DNA of 64,000 nucleotides from JACQFV01 sp964593585 (GCA_964593585.1 CAZQIZ010000001.1:1-64000); one strand, 5' to 3'. Positions 22,914-32,527 are shown, counted from the first letter of the stretch. Numbers and translations: made by a program. Notes: generated by a model not told the origin, from the sequence alone.

Positions 22914-24347
22914 ATGGCGACCCGATTCGACACGATAGACCGCGAGTTTGCCGGACGCGTCCCGCCGCAGGCCAATGACGTCGAGATGGCCGTGCTCGGC
23001 GCGATGATGCGCGATGCCGAGGCTGTCGGGCTGGTAATCGAGGTCCTGCAGGACACCGACTTCTACAAGCCGGCGCACCGCAAGATCTACGCCGCCATGC
23101 AGTCGCTCTTCGAACACTCGGACACAATCGACCTGGCAACCGTCGCCGCGGAGCTGGAGAAGACCGGCGATCTGGAAAAGGTCGGCGGACGCGCCGCGCT
23201 GGTCGACATTGCCGATTCGGTCTTCACCGCCGCCAACGTGCAGGCGCATGCCCGTCTGGTTAAGGACAAGTCAGTCCTGCGGCAGTTGATTCAGGTTTCG
23301 CAGCAGATCTCCGAGTCCTGCTTCACCGCGCCCGGCGATGTCGGCGACCTGCTCGATGAGGCCGAGGGGAAGATTTTCGCCATCTCCGAGGCCCGTTCCC
23401 GGCAGGACTTCGTCAGTCTCGGCACCCTGTTGCCGCACACCTTCGATCAGATCGAGCGGTATCGCCAGCAGGGGGGAGGCATCACCGGTCTGGCGACCGG
23501 CTACACCGAACTGGATGCGCTCACCGCGGGGCTGCACTCCTCCGACCTGATCATTCTCGCGGGACGCCCTTCGATGGGGAAGACCGCCTTCGCCTTGAAC
23601 ATCGTCGAGAACATCGCCCTGTTGGGGCAGAAGGCCTGCGCGATCTTCTCGCTGGAAATGTCAAAGGAACAGGTAGCCGAACGTTTGCTGTCCGCCTGCG
23701 CCAAGGTCAACGCCCAGCACATGCGTACCGGCCGTCTGCGTGCCACCGACTACGTCAATCTGCAGAACGCCGCCGGACGCCTCTACGACGCCAAGATCTT
23801 CATCGATGACACCGCCGCCATCAGCGTGCTGGAACTGCGCGCCAAGGCGCGTCGGCTGAAGGCCCAGTACGACATCGGGTTGGTGGTGGTCGACTACATG
23901 CAGATGATGCATGGGCCCCGCAACGCCGAAAACCGCCAGCAGGAAATCTCCATCATCTCGCGCTCGCTGAAATCGCTGGCCAAGGAACTCAAAGTCCCGG
24001 TCCTCGCGCTCTCCCAGCTGTCCCGTCAGGTCGAGCAACGCGGCGGCGACCGTCGCCCGCAACTGGCGGACCTGCGCGAATCGGGCGCCATCGAGCAGGA
24101 CGCCGACGTCGTCATGTTTGTCTATCGCCCCGAGCGCTACGGCATCACCGAGGAGAAGGGGCAATCGCTGGAAAACACCGCGGAGATCATCGTCGGCAAG
24201 CAGCGCAACGGCCCCACCGGGACCGTGCTTTTGACCTTCCTCAAAGAGTTCACCCGCTTCGAGAACCGGGCTGACATGCGCACCGTCGGTGTGCCGCCGC
24301 CCCCCGTCGCCGCCGGGGGACCGCCTCCGGACGATGCGCCGTTCTAG
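22914..24347 (+). CDS. dnaB: Replicative DNA helicase DnaB
   Basis: DnaB is the hexameric 5'-3' helicase at the replication fork. The 477-residue protein has the N-terminal primase-interacting domain (PPQANDVEMAVLGAMM), a linker helix, and the RecA-like domain with Walker A (AGRPSMGKTAFALN near residue 217), Walker B (LVVVDYMQMM) and the LSQLSRQVEQR...RPQLADLRESGAIEQDAD loop. No intein or truncation is seen. The proline- and glycine-rich C-terminus is short. It is followed directly by a large repeat array. Confidence 0.97.
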   Translation: MATRFDTIDREFAGRVPPQANDVEMAVLGAMMRDAEAVGLVIEVLQDTDFYKPAHRKIYAAMQSLFEHSDTIDLATVAAELEKTGDLEKVGGRAALVDIADSVFTAANVQAHARLVKDKSVLRQLIQVSQQISESCFTAPGDVGDLLDEAEGKIFAISEARSRQDFVSLGTLLPHTFDQIERYRQQGGGITGLATGYTELDALTAGLHSSDLIILAGRPSMGKTAFALNIVENIALLGQKACAIFSLEMSKEQVAERLLSACAKVNAQHMRTGRLRATDYVNLQNAAGRLYDAKIFIDDTAAISVLELRAKARRLKAQYDIGLVVVDYMQMMHGPRNAENRQQEISIISRSLKSLAKELKVPVLALSQLSRQVEQRGGDRRPQLADLRESGAIEQDADVVMFVYRPERYGITEEKGQSLENTAEIIVGKQRNGPTGTVLLTFLKEFTRFENRADMRTVGVPPPPVAAGGPPPDDAPF

Positions 24348-24362
24348 CGCATCGGCATCGCC

Positions 24363-25223
24363 CCCCTCACCCGAATCGCCTGCGGCGATTCGGCCTCTCC
24401 CCAAGGGGAGAGGCGAACTTCCCTGAGTTTCGCGATTTCAAGTTGATCCAGTTCGTGTTCACCTCTCCCTCAGATGTGGTGAGGCGGACGTCTCTCACTT
24501 TCGCAAGCTTGAGCCGCCAATCCAGTTCACCTCTCCCTCGAAGAGGGAGAGGTCGTCTCGTGCCGTCAGGCACGGGACGGGTGAGGGTCGACACCCCGGT
24601 TCCCCTCACCCGAATCGCCTGCGGCGATTCGGCCTCTCCCAGAGGGAGAGGCGAACTTCCCTGAGTTTCGCGATTTCAAGTTGATCCAGTTCGTGTTCAC
24701 CTCTCCCTCAGATGTGGTGAGGCGGACGTCTCTCACTTTCGCAAGCTTGAGCCGCCAATCCAGTTCACCTCTCCCTCGAAGAGGGAGAGGTCGTCTCGTG
24801 CCGTCAGGCACGGGACGGGTGAGGGTCGACACCCCGGTTCCCCTCACCCGAATCGCCTGCGGCGATTCGGCCTCTCCCTACGGGGAGAGGCGAACTTCGC
24901 TCGATCTTGCAGTTTGTAACCCGCGCAAGTGTTATTCACCTCTCCCTCGAAGAGGGAGAGGTCGTCCCGTGCCGCCAGGCACGGGACGGGTGAGGGTCGA
25001 CACCCCGCCTCCCCTCACCCGAATCGCCTGCGGCGCTTCGGCCTCTCCCCAAGGGGAGAGGCGAACTTTCTTCCATTCTTCAATCTCTAACCTGCTCGAG
25101 TCCCATTCGTCTCTCTCTGGGCGAAGGAGAGGCGAATGCAGCCTGCTCAAGTGCTGTTCACCTCTCCCTCGGAGAGGGAGAGGTCGTCCCGTGCCGCCAG
25201 GCACGGGACGGGTGAGGGTCGAC
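24363..25223. repeat. Array of four GC-rich direct repeats (about 238, 238 and 171 bp spacing)
   Basis: Units begin with CCCCTCACCCGAATCGCC at 24363, 24602, 24840 and 25011. The first two full units are nearly identical over about 238 bases; the third and fourth are shortened or diverged. Each unit holds several internal hairpins of the form CCTCTCCC...GGGAGAGG, CGAATCGCC...GGCGATTCG and CCGTGCC...GGCACGG. Reading frames cross the array but show no protein family likeness, and the repeat boundaries ignore codon phase, so the array looks noncoding. It fills the gap between dnaB and mlaE. Confidence 0.85.
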
Positions 25224-25333
25224 CATTGGCCACACACTGCCCACCGTGCTTCTCACACCGCAAGGCGCCCAACGCCCCGGCAGCCGCTCTTTATGCAGTT
25301 GCCGTCAGGGGAATTCACGCCGATAATGACAGT

Positions 25334-26110
25334 ATGCGCGGTTTTGTCCGTCATATCGGACGTCGCTGGGTCAACTTCGTCCACTATGTGGGCGGGGTGG
25401 TCATCATGCTCGGACGGGTGCTGGCGACCCTGCCGCGGGTGGTGCGCTCGTGGCACCTGGTGGTCGCGCAGATGCAGTCGGTGGGAGTGCAGTCGCTTCC
25501 GTTGGTGCTTCTGGTGTCCGTGTTCACCGGCGCGGTGGCCACCTGGCAGGCGGTCTACCAGTTCGAGGGGTACGTACCGATGCGCTACATCGGCGGCGCC
25601 ATCGGCAAGACCATTCTGCTGGAACTGGGGCCGGTGCTGACCGCGCTGGTTTTGACCGGACGGGTGGGCGCCTCGATGGCCGCCGAACTGGGCACGATGC
25701 GGGTGACCGAACAAATCGACGCGCTCGATGTGATGGGCATCGATCCGGTGCGCTACCTGGTCATGCCGCGCATTGCCGCCGGCTTCATCATGCTCCCGGT
25801 CCTCGTGTTGTTCGCCAATTTCGTGGCGATTGTCGGGGCGCTGGTGGTGGCGGTGGCCTTCGGCGGGATCTCCAACGAAGTCTTTCTGAATGGGTTCAAG
25901 CTGCTGTTCAAAACCATCGATCTGAACGCCGGCCTGCTCAAGGCAATGGTGTTCGGATTGATCATCACGACCATCGGCTGTCATCAGGGGTTCAATACCA
26001 AGGGCGGGGCGGAGGCGGTCGGACGCGCCACCACCAGCGCGGTGGTGGTCTCTTCGGCGCTCATCCTGATCGCCAACTACCTGATGGCCACCATCCTCTT
26101 CCGTATCTGA
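25334..26110 (+). CDS. mlaE: MlaE-family ABC transporter permease
   Basis: This is the inner-membrane permease of a lipid-trafficking ABC system that moves phospholipids between membranes in Gram-negative bacteria. The 258-residue protein has about five hydrophobic helices and the family core (LPLVLLVSVFTGAV, ELGPVLTALVLTGRVGASMAAELGTMRVTEQIDAL, PRIAAGF). ATG 25334 is chosen because earlier in-frame codons lie in the repeat array; no clear ribosome site precedes it. The ATPase gene follows 20 bases later. The substrate-binding MlaD (MCE) partner is not in the window. Confidence 0.92.
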   Translation: MRGFVRHIGRRWVNFVHYVGGVVIMLGRVLATLPRVVRSWHLVVAQMQSVGVQSLPLVLLVSVFTGAVATWQAVYQFEGYVPMRYIGGAIGKTILLELGPVLTALVLTGRVGASMAAELGTMRVTEQIDALDVMGIDPVRYLVMPRIAAGFIMLPVLVLFANFVAIVGALVVAVAFGGISNEVFLNGFKLLFKTIDLNAGLLKAMVFGLIITTIGCHQGFNTKGGAEAVGRATTSAVVVSSALILIANYLMATILFRI

Positions 26111-26130
26111 GGCGACGCCGGGACCCGATC

Positions 26131-26940
26131 ATGCCGCAGACCGAATCTCACAGGGCGATCAATTTGGCGACGAGCGACCCATCTGCCGGCGGCGTGATCG
26201 TGCTGCGCGAGGTGGCCAAGGCCTTCGACAAGCGTCCGGTGCTGGCCGGGATCGATCTGGATGTGACACGCGGCGAAACCCTGGTGGTCATCGGCAAATC
26301 GGGCACCGGCAAGAGCGTCCTGCTCAAGATCATCGCCGGATTGATGAAGCCCGACGCCGGCACTGTGGCGATCAATGGCCTCCGGCTCGATCAGGTCGAC
26401 CGCGACACGCTCATGGCAATTCGTTTGCGCATGGGGTTTGTCTTTCAGGGGGCCGCGCTCTTCGACTCGCTCACCATTGCCCAGAATGTCGGGTTGGGAC
26501 TGGCAGAAACCTCGCATCTCTACGGTGACCAGATTGCCGCCATTGTCGCCGAGCGTCTCGATTGGGTCGGACTGGCCGGCCAGGGGGACAAGTTGCCGTC
26601 GCAACTGTCCGGCGGGATGCGCAAGCGCGCCTCGCTGGCGCGCGCGATTGCGATGGATCCCGAGATTGTGCTCTATGATGAACCCACCACCGGGCTGGAT
26701 CCAGTGACCGCCGAGGGCATCAACGACCTGATCGTGTCGCTGCGCGAGCGGCTGAATGTGACCGCGATCGCGGTCACCCATGACATGCACTCGGCCTTCA
26801 AGATCGGCGACCGGATCGCCATGCTCGACGGCGGGCAGATCATCTTTTCCGGGAGCGTCGCCGAAGCGCGCGGCACCGACAACGCGCTGGTGCGGCAATT
26901 CATCGCGGGGACCGTCGCCGACTCAGCGCGGCGGCCCTGA
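26131..26940 (+). CDS. mlaF: MlaF-family ABC transporter ATP-binding protein
   Basis: This is the ATPase subunit paired with the MlaE permease. The 269-residue protein has Walker A (GKSGTGKSVLLK), Q-loop (GFVFQGAALFDSLT), the MlaF-type signature LSGGMRKRASLARA, Walker B (EIVLYDEPTTGLDP) and the switch His (VTHDM). ATG 26131 gives a standard length with a 15-residue extension before the ABC domain. The last 18 bases overlap, tail to tail, the end of the terC reading frame on the other strand. Confidence 0.94.
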   Translation: MPQTESHRAINLATSDPSAGGVIVLREVAKAFDKRPVLAGIDLDVTRGETLVVIGKSGTGKSVLLKIIAGLMKPDAGTVAINGLRLDQVDRDTLMAIRLRMGFVFQGAALFDSLTIAQNVGLGLAETSHLYGDQIAAIVAERLDWVGLAGQGDKLPSQLSGGMRKRASLARAIAMDPEIVLYDEPTTGLDPVTAEGINDLIVSLRERLNVTAIAVTHDMHSAFKIGDRIAMLDGGQIIFSGSVAEARGTDNALVRQFIAGTVADSARRP

Positions 26941-27863
26941 TGGCGGCGGAGTGTGGCGCGGCTTCAGGATCGACACAATCACCGACACCGCCAGAATCAG
27001 AATGACCACCAGAAGCGACACGAGCGTGTCGATCTTCCAGGCGGTGTGCGCCAGCATCATCTTGACCCCAATAAAGGCCAGCACCAACCCGAGACCGATC
27101 TTCAAATAGTGGAACTTGCCCATGACTCCGGCCAGCGCGAAGTACAGCGAACGCAGGCCGAGAATGGCAAAGACATTTGACGTGTAAACAATGAACGGAT
27201 CGGTGTCACCGCGAAGATCGCCGGGATCGAGTCGACCGCGAAGATCAAATCGGTGAACTCGACCAAGAGCAGCACCACAAACAGCGGCGTCGCGAACCAG
27301 GCCCTGTTTTCGCGCACAAAGAAACGGTCGCCGCGGTAGTCGTCGGTGACCGACATCATCCGGCGGAACAGACGCACCACCGGGTTGCGCTCGGGGTGAA
27401 TTTCCTCCTCGCGCTTGAAGATCATCTTGATGCCGGTGAGGATGAGAAACGCCCCGAACACATAGATGATCCAGGCAAACTTGGCGATCAGCGCCGCGCC
27501 CAACGCGATCATCGCCGCGCGCATGACCAGCGCGCCGAGAATTCCCCAGAACAACACCTTGTGCTGATACTGCGCGGGGACCGCGAAGTAACCGAAGAGC
27601 AGGACAAAGACAAAAATGTTGTCGACCGACAGCGACTTTTCGATCAGGTAGCCGGTGAAGAACTCCAGCGCCTTCTGCGCTCCGGCAAAGTGCCAGACCC
27701 CGGCGTTGAACAGCAGGGCGAGCGCCACCCAGACCACCGTCCAGGTCACCGATTCGCGCAACGATACGATGTGCGACTTGCGGTGAAAGACGCCCAGATC
27801 GAGCGCCAGCATCAGGAGCACAAAGACGTTGAAGCCAATCCAGAGCCAGATGGAATCAGGCAT
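26923..27863 (-). pseudogene. TerC family integral membrane protein, frameshifted
   Basis: TerC-family proteins are multi-helix membrane proteins linked to tellurium resistance or metal export. The N-terminal part (ATG 27863, AAGGGG upstream) is clear: LDLGVFHRKSHIVSLRESV, SVDNIFVFVLLFGYF, and LVEFTDLIFAVDSIPAIFAVT. After that Thr the family continues as DPFIVYTSNVFAILGLRSLYF, but here that sequence is in another frame. One base is missing within about 27201-27208. The downstream part is open to 26923 (GKFHYLKIGLGLVLAFIGVKMM). It is either a recent pseudogene or a consensus error, since both halves are otherwise well preserved. Confidence 0.85.
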
Positions 27864-28051
27864 GAAATGCCCCTTCGCAAGCGCCGGTCGCGAGGTGGAG
27901 GATGGACGGTCCGGCCATGGGTGTCGGGGTAGATAGCGAGAGGGCGTCGCCAGGGCAATGGCAATTGGATGACAGCCCATGGGCTGGGACAGGAGAAAAC
28001 GCGCCGGAAAGATGATTGTTCCCGGAGGGCGCCGGAGTCTATCATCCGTTC

Positions 28052-29425
28052 ATGAAGTCCAATCCTTCCAAGACCTTCTACGCCTGCGACAATTGCGGAT
28101 CAGTGTTTGCACGCTGGGCGGGGCAATGCCCCGATTGCGGCGCTTGGGACACCCTCCACGAAGAGAAGGCCATAGGCGGTGTGCGGGGTGTCGAAAAGGG
28201 CGCGCGCAAGCGGCGCGAGGCGCCGGCCACCCAGACCATCGGCGAAATCGCCATCGACACCGCAGCGGTGATTGCCACCGGCATCGGTGAGTTTGACAAT
28301 GTGCTTGGCGGCGGCGCGATGCCCGGATCGACCGTGTTGATCGGCGGTGAACCCGGCATCGGCAAATCGACTCTGCTTCTGCAGATCGCCGGACGCATGG
28401 CCAAGCGCGGCATCCCGACGCTCTATGTCTCCGGCGAGGAGTCGGCCGGGCAGATCAAGCATCGCGCCCAGCGTCTGGGCGTCCCCGACGATCTGCACAT
28501 CCTGACCGAGACCCAGCTGACCGACATTCTCTCCGCCGCCGATGCGATGACCCCCCGTCCGCGGGCGCTGGTGATTGATTCGATCCAGACCACCTTCGAT
28601 CCGCAGTGGCAAAGCCCGCCGGGCACGGTGTCGCAGGTGCGCGAATGCGCCGCGGCGATCAGCGACTGGGCGCAGGCGCACAATGCGGTCGCCTTTCTGA
28701 TCGGGCATGTCACGAAAGAAGGCTTTATCGCCGGCCCCAAGGTGCTCGAGCATCTGGTCGACACCGTCCTGCAATTCGAGGGCGACCGCCGCCAGTGGAT
28801 CCGCATCCTGCGCTGCCTGAAAAACCGCTTCGGCTCGACCAACGAGGTCGGCCTCTTCGAGATGAACGAGAAGGGGCTTGCCGAAGTGACCGATCCGTCC
28901 GGCCATTTCCTCTCCGGCGAGCCGGCGTCTCTGCATGCCCCCGGTTCCGCGGTGGCGGTGGCGATGGAGGGACGGCGTCCGTTGCTGTTGGAGATTCAGG
29001 CGCTGGTCGGGCAGGGGGGAGGTGTGCCGCAGCGGGTGGTCTCCGGCTTTGATCCGCGTCGCAGTGCCATTCTCATTGCCATCCTCCAAAATATCGGCGG
29101 GCTCTCGCTCAATGGCCGCGACATCTTCGTCAACATCACCGGCGGCTTTGTCACCGATGAACCGGCGGTCGATCTGGCCGCCGCGGTGGCCATCGCCTCA
29201 TCGACCCTCAAACGTCCCGCTCCATCCCGCACCGTCTTCATCGGCGAGCTTGGCCTGGCCGGCGAGATTCGCGGTGTGCCGCAGATGCGTCAGCGCCTCA
29301 TCGAAGCCGCCAAGATCGGTTTCCAGACCGCGATCATCCCTGCCATGAACGCCCGCGACGTGCAAAGCGGCGACATCGAAGTCCGCCCGATCGCCCGCAT
29401 CGATCAGGCATTGGGGATGTTGTAG
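28052..29425 (+). CDS. radA: DNA repair protein RadA
   Basis: RadA is a RecA-like ATPase and branch-migration helicase used in recombination repair. The 457-residue protein starts with a four-Cys zinc finger (CDNCG...CPDCG), followed by Walker A (GGEPGIGKSTLLLQIAG), the RadA-specific KNRFGSTNEVG motif near residue 255, and a Lon-like C-terminal domain (GLSLNGRDIFVNITGG). ATG 28052 puts the zinc finger at the usual distance from the N-terminus; an upstream TTG at 28016 is possible but less likely. It is divergent from terC. Confidence 0.95.
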   Translation: MKSNPSKTFYACDNCGSVFARWAGQCPDCGAWDTLHEEKAIGGVRGVEKGARKRREAPATQTIGEIAIDTAAVIATGIGEFDNVLGGGAMPGSTVLIGGEPGIGKSTLLLQIAGRMAKRGIPTLYVSGEESAGQIKHRAQRLGVPDDLHILTETQLTDILSAADAMTPRPRALVIDSIQTTFDPQWQSPPGTVSQVRECAAAISDWAQAHNAVAFLIGHVTKEGFIAGPKVLEHLVDTVLQFEGDRRQWIRILRCLKNRFGSTNEVGLFEMNEKGLAEVTDPSGHFLSGEPASLHAPGSAVAVAMEGRRPLLLEIQALVGQGGGVPQRVVSGFDPRRSAILIAILQNIGGLSLNGRDIFVNITGGFVTDEPAVDLAAAVAIASSTLKRPAPSRTVFIGELGLAGEIRGVPQMRQRLIEAAKIGFQTAIIPAMNARDVQSGDIEVRPIARIDQALGML

Positions 29426-29496
29426 CTGTTGACCTGCAACTGGAATCGCACCCCCGGATTGCCTATATTCTCCACCGTTTTGACCCATGCCTCCCA

Positions 29497-30693
29497 ATGC
29501 ATTCCGGCCCAATGACCGAATCCCCGACACGTCTGTCCTTCACGCTTCGCGCCGCCGATGGCCGCGCGCGGGTCGGCGAATTCATGGTCAAGGGACGGGT
29601 GGTTGAGACTCCGGTCTTCATGCCGGTGGGCACCGCCGGTTCGGTCAAGGCCCTGCCGCCGGAGGATCTGGCGGCGCTCGGCACACAGATCTGTCTGGGA
29701 AACACCTACCACCTCTACCTGCGACCCGGCGTCGAGATAGTGCGCCAAGCGGGAGGGCTGCATCGGTTCATCAACTGGGAGGCTGCCATCCTCACCGACT
29801 CGGGCGGCTACCAGGTCTTCAGTCTGCAGGAGTTGCGGAAGATCGAACCCTATGGTGTGCGCTTCCGCTCTCATCTCGATGGCTCGGAGCACTTCTTTTC
29901 CCCCGAGGGAGTCTTCGACATCCAGGCGGGACTGGGCAGCGACATCGCGATGGTCCTCGATGTCTGCACGCCCTATCCTGCCACCCACGAGCAAGCCACC
30001 AAAGATCTGGAAGTAACGCTTGATTGGGCGCTTCAATCAAAGTCCCGAAGCGACTCATTGACAGGCAGTTATATGTCAAGTAGATCCAATTGGTCCTGTT
30101 CTTCTCTCCCCGCGCTCTTCGGCATTGTCCAGGGCTCGGTCTATGCGGACCTGCGCGCCGCTTCTGCTCGGCGGCTTGTGGAAATCGGCTTTGATGGCTA
30201 CGCCATCGGCGGGCTTTCGGTCGGGGAGCCGAAGTCGGCGATGTGGGAAATGACCGAGGCGACTGTGCCGCATCTGCCGGCCGATCGGCCGCGGTATCTG
30301 ATGGGCGTGGGGACCCCCGAAGACCTGATTATGGGCATCGACCGTGGAATTGACATGTTTGACTGTGTGCTGCCCACACGCGCGGCGCGTCACGGCACGG
30401 CCTTCACCCCCGATGGCCCGCTGACGGTCAAAGCCGGGCGCTACAGCGATGATTTCACGCCGCTTGATGCTGAATGCACCTGCCCGACCTGTCGCGGCTA
30501 CACGCGCGCCTATATCCGTCACCTGTTCAACGCCGGCGAGATCAGCGCAATGATATTGACCACACGCCACAATTTGCATTTCTACCTGTCCGTCATGCGC
30601 CGGGCGCGCCGGGCCATCCGCGGAAGTGAATGGGTCTCATTCCGCGACGGTTTCCTGGCCCGTTACCGGTCAGACGCACACAACCGTTCATAA
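29497..30693 (+). CDS. tgt: tRNA-guanine transglycosylase (queuine tRNA-ribosyltransferase)
   Basis: Tgt swaps guanine 34 for the queuosine precursor preQ1 in tRNAs with GUN anticodons. The 398-residue protein has the nucleophile region (ILTDSGGYQVFSLQ and DMFDCVLPTR) and the zinc site CTCPTCRGY with a later His. An ATG at 29512 is an equally possible start. Between VTLDWALQSK and ALFGIVQGS the usual conserved linker is replaced by a Ser-rich segment coded by lower-GC DNA (about 30030-30110). The catalytic residues are intact, so the enzyme may still work. yajC follows 9 bases later, a common arrangement. Confidence 0.93.
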   Translation: MHSGPMTESPTRLSFTLRAADGRARVGEFMVKGRVVETPVFMPVGTAGSVKALPPEDLAALGTQICLGNTYHLYLRPGVEIVRQAGGLHRFINWEAAILTDSGGYQVFSLQELRKIEPYGVRFRSHLDGSEHFFSPEGVFDIQAGLGSDIAMVLDVCTPYPATHEQATKDLEVTLDWALQSKSRSDSLTGSYMSSRSNWSCSSLPALFGIVQGSVYADLRAASARRLVEIGFDGYAIGGLSVGEPKSAMWEMTEATVPHLPADRPRYLMGVGTPEDLIMGIDRGIDMFDCVLPTRAARHGTAFTPDGPLTVKAGRYSDDFTPLDAECTCPTCRGYTRAYIRHLFNAGEISAMILTTRHNLHFYLSVMRRARRAIRGSEWVSFRDGFLARYRSDAHNRS

Positions 30694-30702
30694 GGAGGAT
30701 TT

Positions 30703-31020
30703 GTGATACACTGGCTGCTGGCGATGGCGCCGCCCCCGTCCGATGGTTCCTCGCCCAATCCGCTTCTGACGTTCCTGCCGTTCCTGCTCATGATCCTGGT
30801 GGTCTGGTTCCTGCTCATCCGGCCGCAGCGCAAGCGCGCCAAAGAGCACACCGCGATGCTCTCGTCGCTGCAGAAGGGCGACCGGGTGGTGACCAACTCC
30901 GGGATGATCGGGGTGATTGTCGGCTTCAACGAGCCCGAGAATATCGTGGTGTTGAAGGTCGGCGACGACACCAAAGTCGAGTTTCTCAAGTCGGCGGTCG
31001 CCGGCAAACTGGACCGATAA
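30703..31020 (+). CDS. yajC: Preprotein translocase subunit YajC
   Basis: YajC associates with SecDF at the Sec translocon. The 105-residue protein has a single hydrophobic helix (LLTFLPFLLMILVVWFLLIR) followed by the conserved cytoplasmic segment RPQRKRAKEHTAMLSSLQKGDRVVTNSGMIG. A GTG start with an ideal AAGGAGG ribosome site is used. It lies downstream of tgt as in many bacteria, but secD and secF do not follow. Confidence 0.95.
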   Translation: MIHWLLAMAPPPSDGSSPNPLLTFLPFLLMILVVWFLLIRPQRKRAKEHTAMLSSLQKGDRVVTNSGMIGVIVGFNEPENIVVLKVGDDTKVEFLKSAVAGKLDR

Positions 31021-31037
31021 TCGCGGCGGGTCTTGCC

Positions 31038-31565
31038 ATGCGCCGTCTGTGGTCGACCAGAACCGACGCGGTCCGTCTGTTCGACGATGCCGTCCTGCGT
31101 GCGCCGGTGCGCGATGTGACTGATTTCGGCGCGTCGTTGCGCGCGCTCATCGACCGCCTGTTGCGCGTCCAGCGCCGGGAACGCGCCGTGGGGGTCGCCG
31201 CCACCCAGATCGGCGAGTCGTGGAATGTCTTTGTGCTCAACGGCGCCGAACTTCGCCGCGGCGGAAAGCCGGAGGTCTACATCAACCCGCGCATCCTCCG
31301 CGAGGAGGGGCAGGACACCGACGAGGAAGGCTGTCTGTCGTTTCCGGGGCTGTTCATTCCGGTGGTGCGCCCGCAACGGGTCGAGATCGAGGCGCTCGAT
31401 GCCGATGGCCGGCGTTTCACCCGCGAGGGCGCCGGATTGCGCGCGCGGGCCTTCAGCCATGAAACCGACCACCTGCTGGGACGTTTAATCGTTGACCGTG
31501 TCGATCCCGAGTTGCGGGAGTCGGTCCTCGCCCGTATGAGGGCGTTACGGCGCAAACAGGTATAG
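31038..31565 (+). CDS. def: Peptide deformylase
   Basis: The metalloenzyme removes the formyl group from the N-terminal Met of new proteins. The 175-residue protein has all three family motifs: GVAATQIG (motif 1), EGCLSFPG (motif 2) and HETDHLLG (motif 3), giving the Cys and two His metal ligands plus the catalytic Glu. Motif 3 is preceded by Ser rather than the common Gln. ATG 31038 matches family length. It sits just before fmt, the enzyme that adds the formyl group, with only 5 bases between them. Confidence 0.95.
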   Translation: MRRLWSTRTDAVRLFDDAVLRAPVRDVTDFGASLRALIDRLLRVQRRERAVGVAATQIGESWNVFVLNGAELRRGGKPEVYINPRILREEGQDTDEEGCLSFPGLFIPVVRPQRVEIEALDADGRRFTREGAGLRARAFSHETDHLLGRLIVDRVDPELRESVLARMRALRRKQV

Positions 31566-31570
31566 TTTCC

Positions 31571-32527
31571 GTGAACCTCGTCTTTTTCGGCACCGCGGAT
31601 TTCGGCATTCCGACATTGCAGGCGCTCCTGCGCAGCCCGCGCCATCGCCTGGTAGCGGCGGTGACAGGCCCTGACAAGCCGCGCGGACGCGGCCAGGAGC
31701 GGCAGCCGACACCGGTCGGACAATGGCTGGCCGATATGGGCTTCCCGCGTATTGTCAAGCCCGAGGACCTGCGCGATCCGCACCTGCATCGGCAATTGCA
31801 GGCGATGGGAGCCGACGCCTATGTCGTCGTCGCCTACCGAATCCTTCCCGAGGCGATCTACACCATTCCGCGCTTTGCCTTCAATCTCCATGCCTCGCTT
31901 CTGCCGGCCTACCGCGGAGCCGCGCCGATCCAGCGCGCCCTGATGGCGGGCGAGACCGAAACCGGCGTGACGACATTTCTGCTGCGCAAGCAGGTCGACA
32001 CCGGTGACATCCTCCTGCAACGTTCGTTGGCGATCGATCCGGAAGAGAATTGCGGCGAATTGATGGCGCGACTGGCGACCCTGGGCGCCACGGTGGTCCT
32101 CGAGACGCTGGACGGTCTGGAGCGCGGCGATCTGGTCCCGCAACCGCAGGACCCGTCGAAGGCCTCCCCGGCGCCGAAAATTACCGACGAGGACCTGATT
32201 CTGACCTTTGCCCAGCCGTCAGAGCGGCTGATCAACCGCGTCCGGGCGCTGGCCCCGCGTCCGGGCGGTTACACGATCTTCCGCGGCGGCGCGATCAAGG
32301 TGCTCGCGTTGCGGCCCTATCCCGACGCATCTTTACATTCACGCCCCGGCGCGGTTGTCGCCGTCGACAAGACCCTGGGGCCGGTGGTCGCCACCGCCGA
32401 CCGGTGCGTGACCTTTGATCTCATCCAGCCGGCCGGGAAGAAGCCGATGTCGGGCGCTGATTTCGCCCATGGCCACCATCCCGAGGTCGGCGAATCCTTC
32501 ACCACGCCACTGAGCGATCCTTTCTGA
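31571..32527 (+). CDS. fmt: Methionyl-tRNA formyltransferase
   Basis: Fmt formylates Met-tRNA for initiation using 10-formyl-tetrahydrofolate. The 318-residue protein opens with VFFGTADFGIPTLQALL and holds the catalytic segment LHASLLPAYRGAAPIQRALMAG with Asn/His nearby, plus the C-terminal OB-like domain. A GTG start is used. Its TGA overlaps the ATG of rng by one base, so the two are translationally coupled, and def lies just upstream. Confidence 0.96.
   Translation: MNLVFFGTADFGIPTLQALLRSPRHRLVAAVTGPDKPRGRGQERQPTPVGQWLADMGFPRIVKPEDLRDPHLHRQLQAMGADAYVVVAYRILPEAIYTIPRFAFNLHASLLPAYRGAAPIQRALMAGETETGVTTFLLRKQVDTGDILLQRSLAIDPEENCGELMARLATLGATVVLETLDGLERGDLVPQPQDPSKASPAPKITDEDLILTFAQPSERLINRVRALAPRPGGYTIFRGGAIKVLALRPYPDASLHSRPGAVVAVDKTLGPVVATADRCVTFDLIQPAGKKPMSGADFAHGHHPEVGESFTTPLSDPF

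Noticed and set aside
24363..25223. A CRISPR array
   Set aside because: Units are about 171-238 bases, with no short conserved repeat and unique spacers of constant size. No cas gene is near.
25136..25333. A longer N-terminus for MlaE starting at 25136
   Set aside because: These residues come from the repeat array; the MlaE family begins near 25334.
24681..25640. Reading frames across the direct-repeat array
   Set aside because: The peptides repeat because the DNA repeats, the units differ by single bases that would shift frame, and no family likeness is seen.
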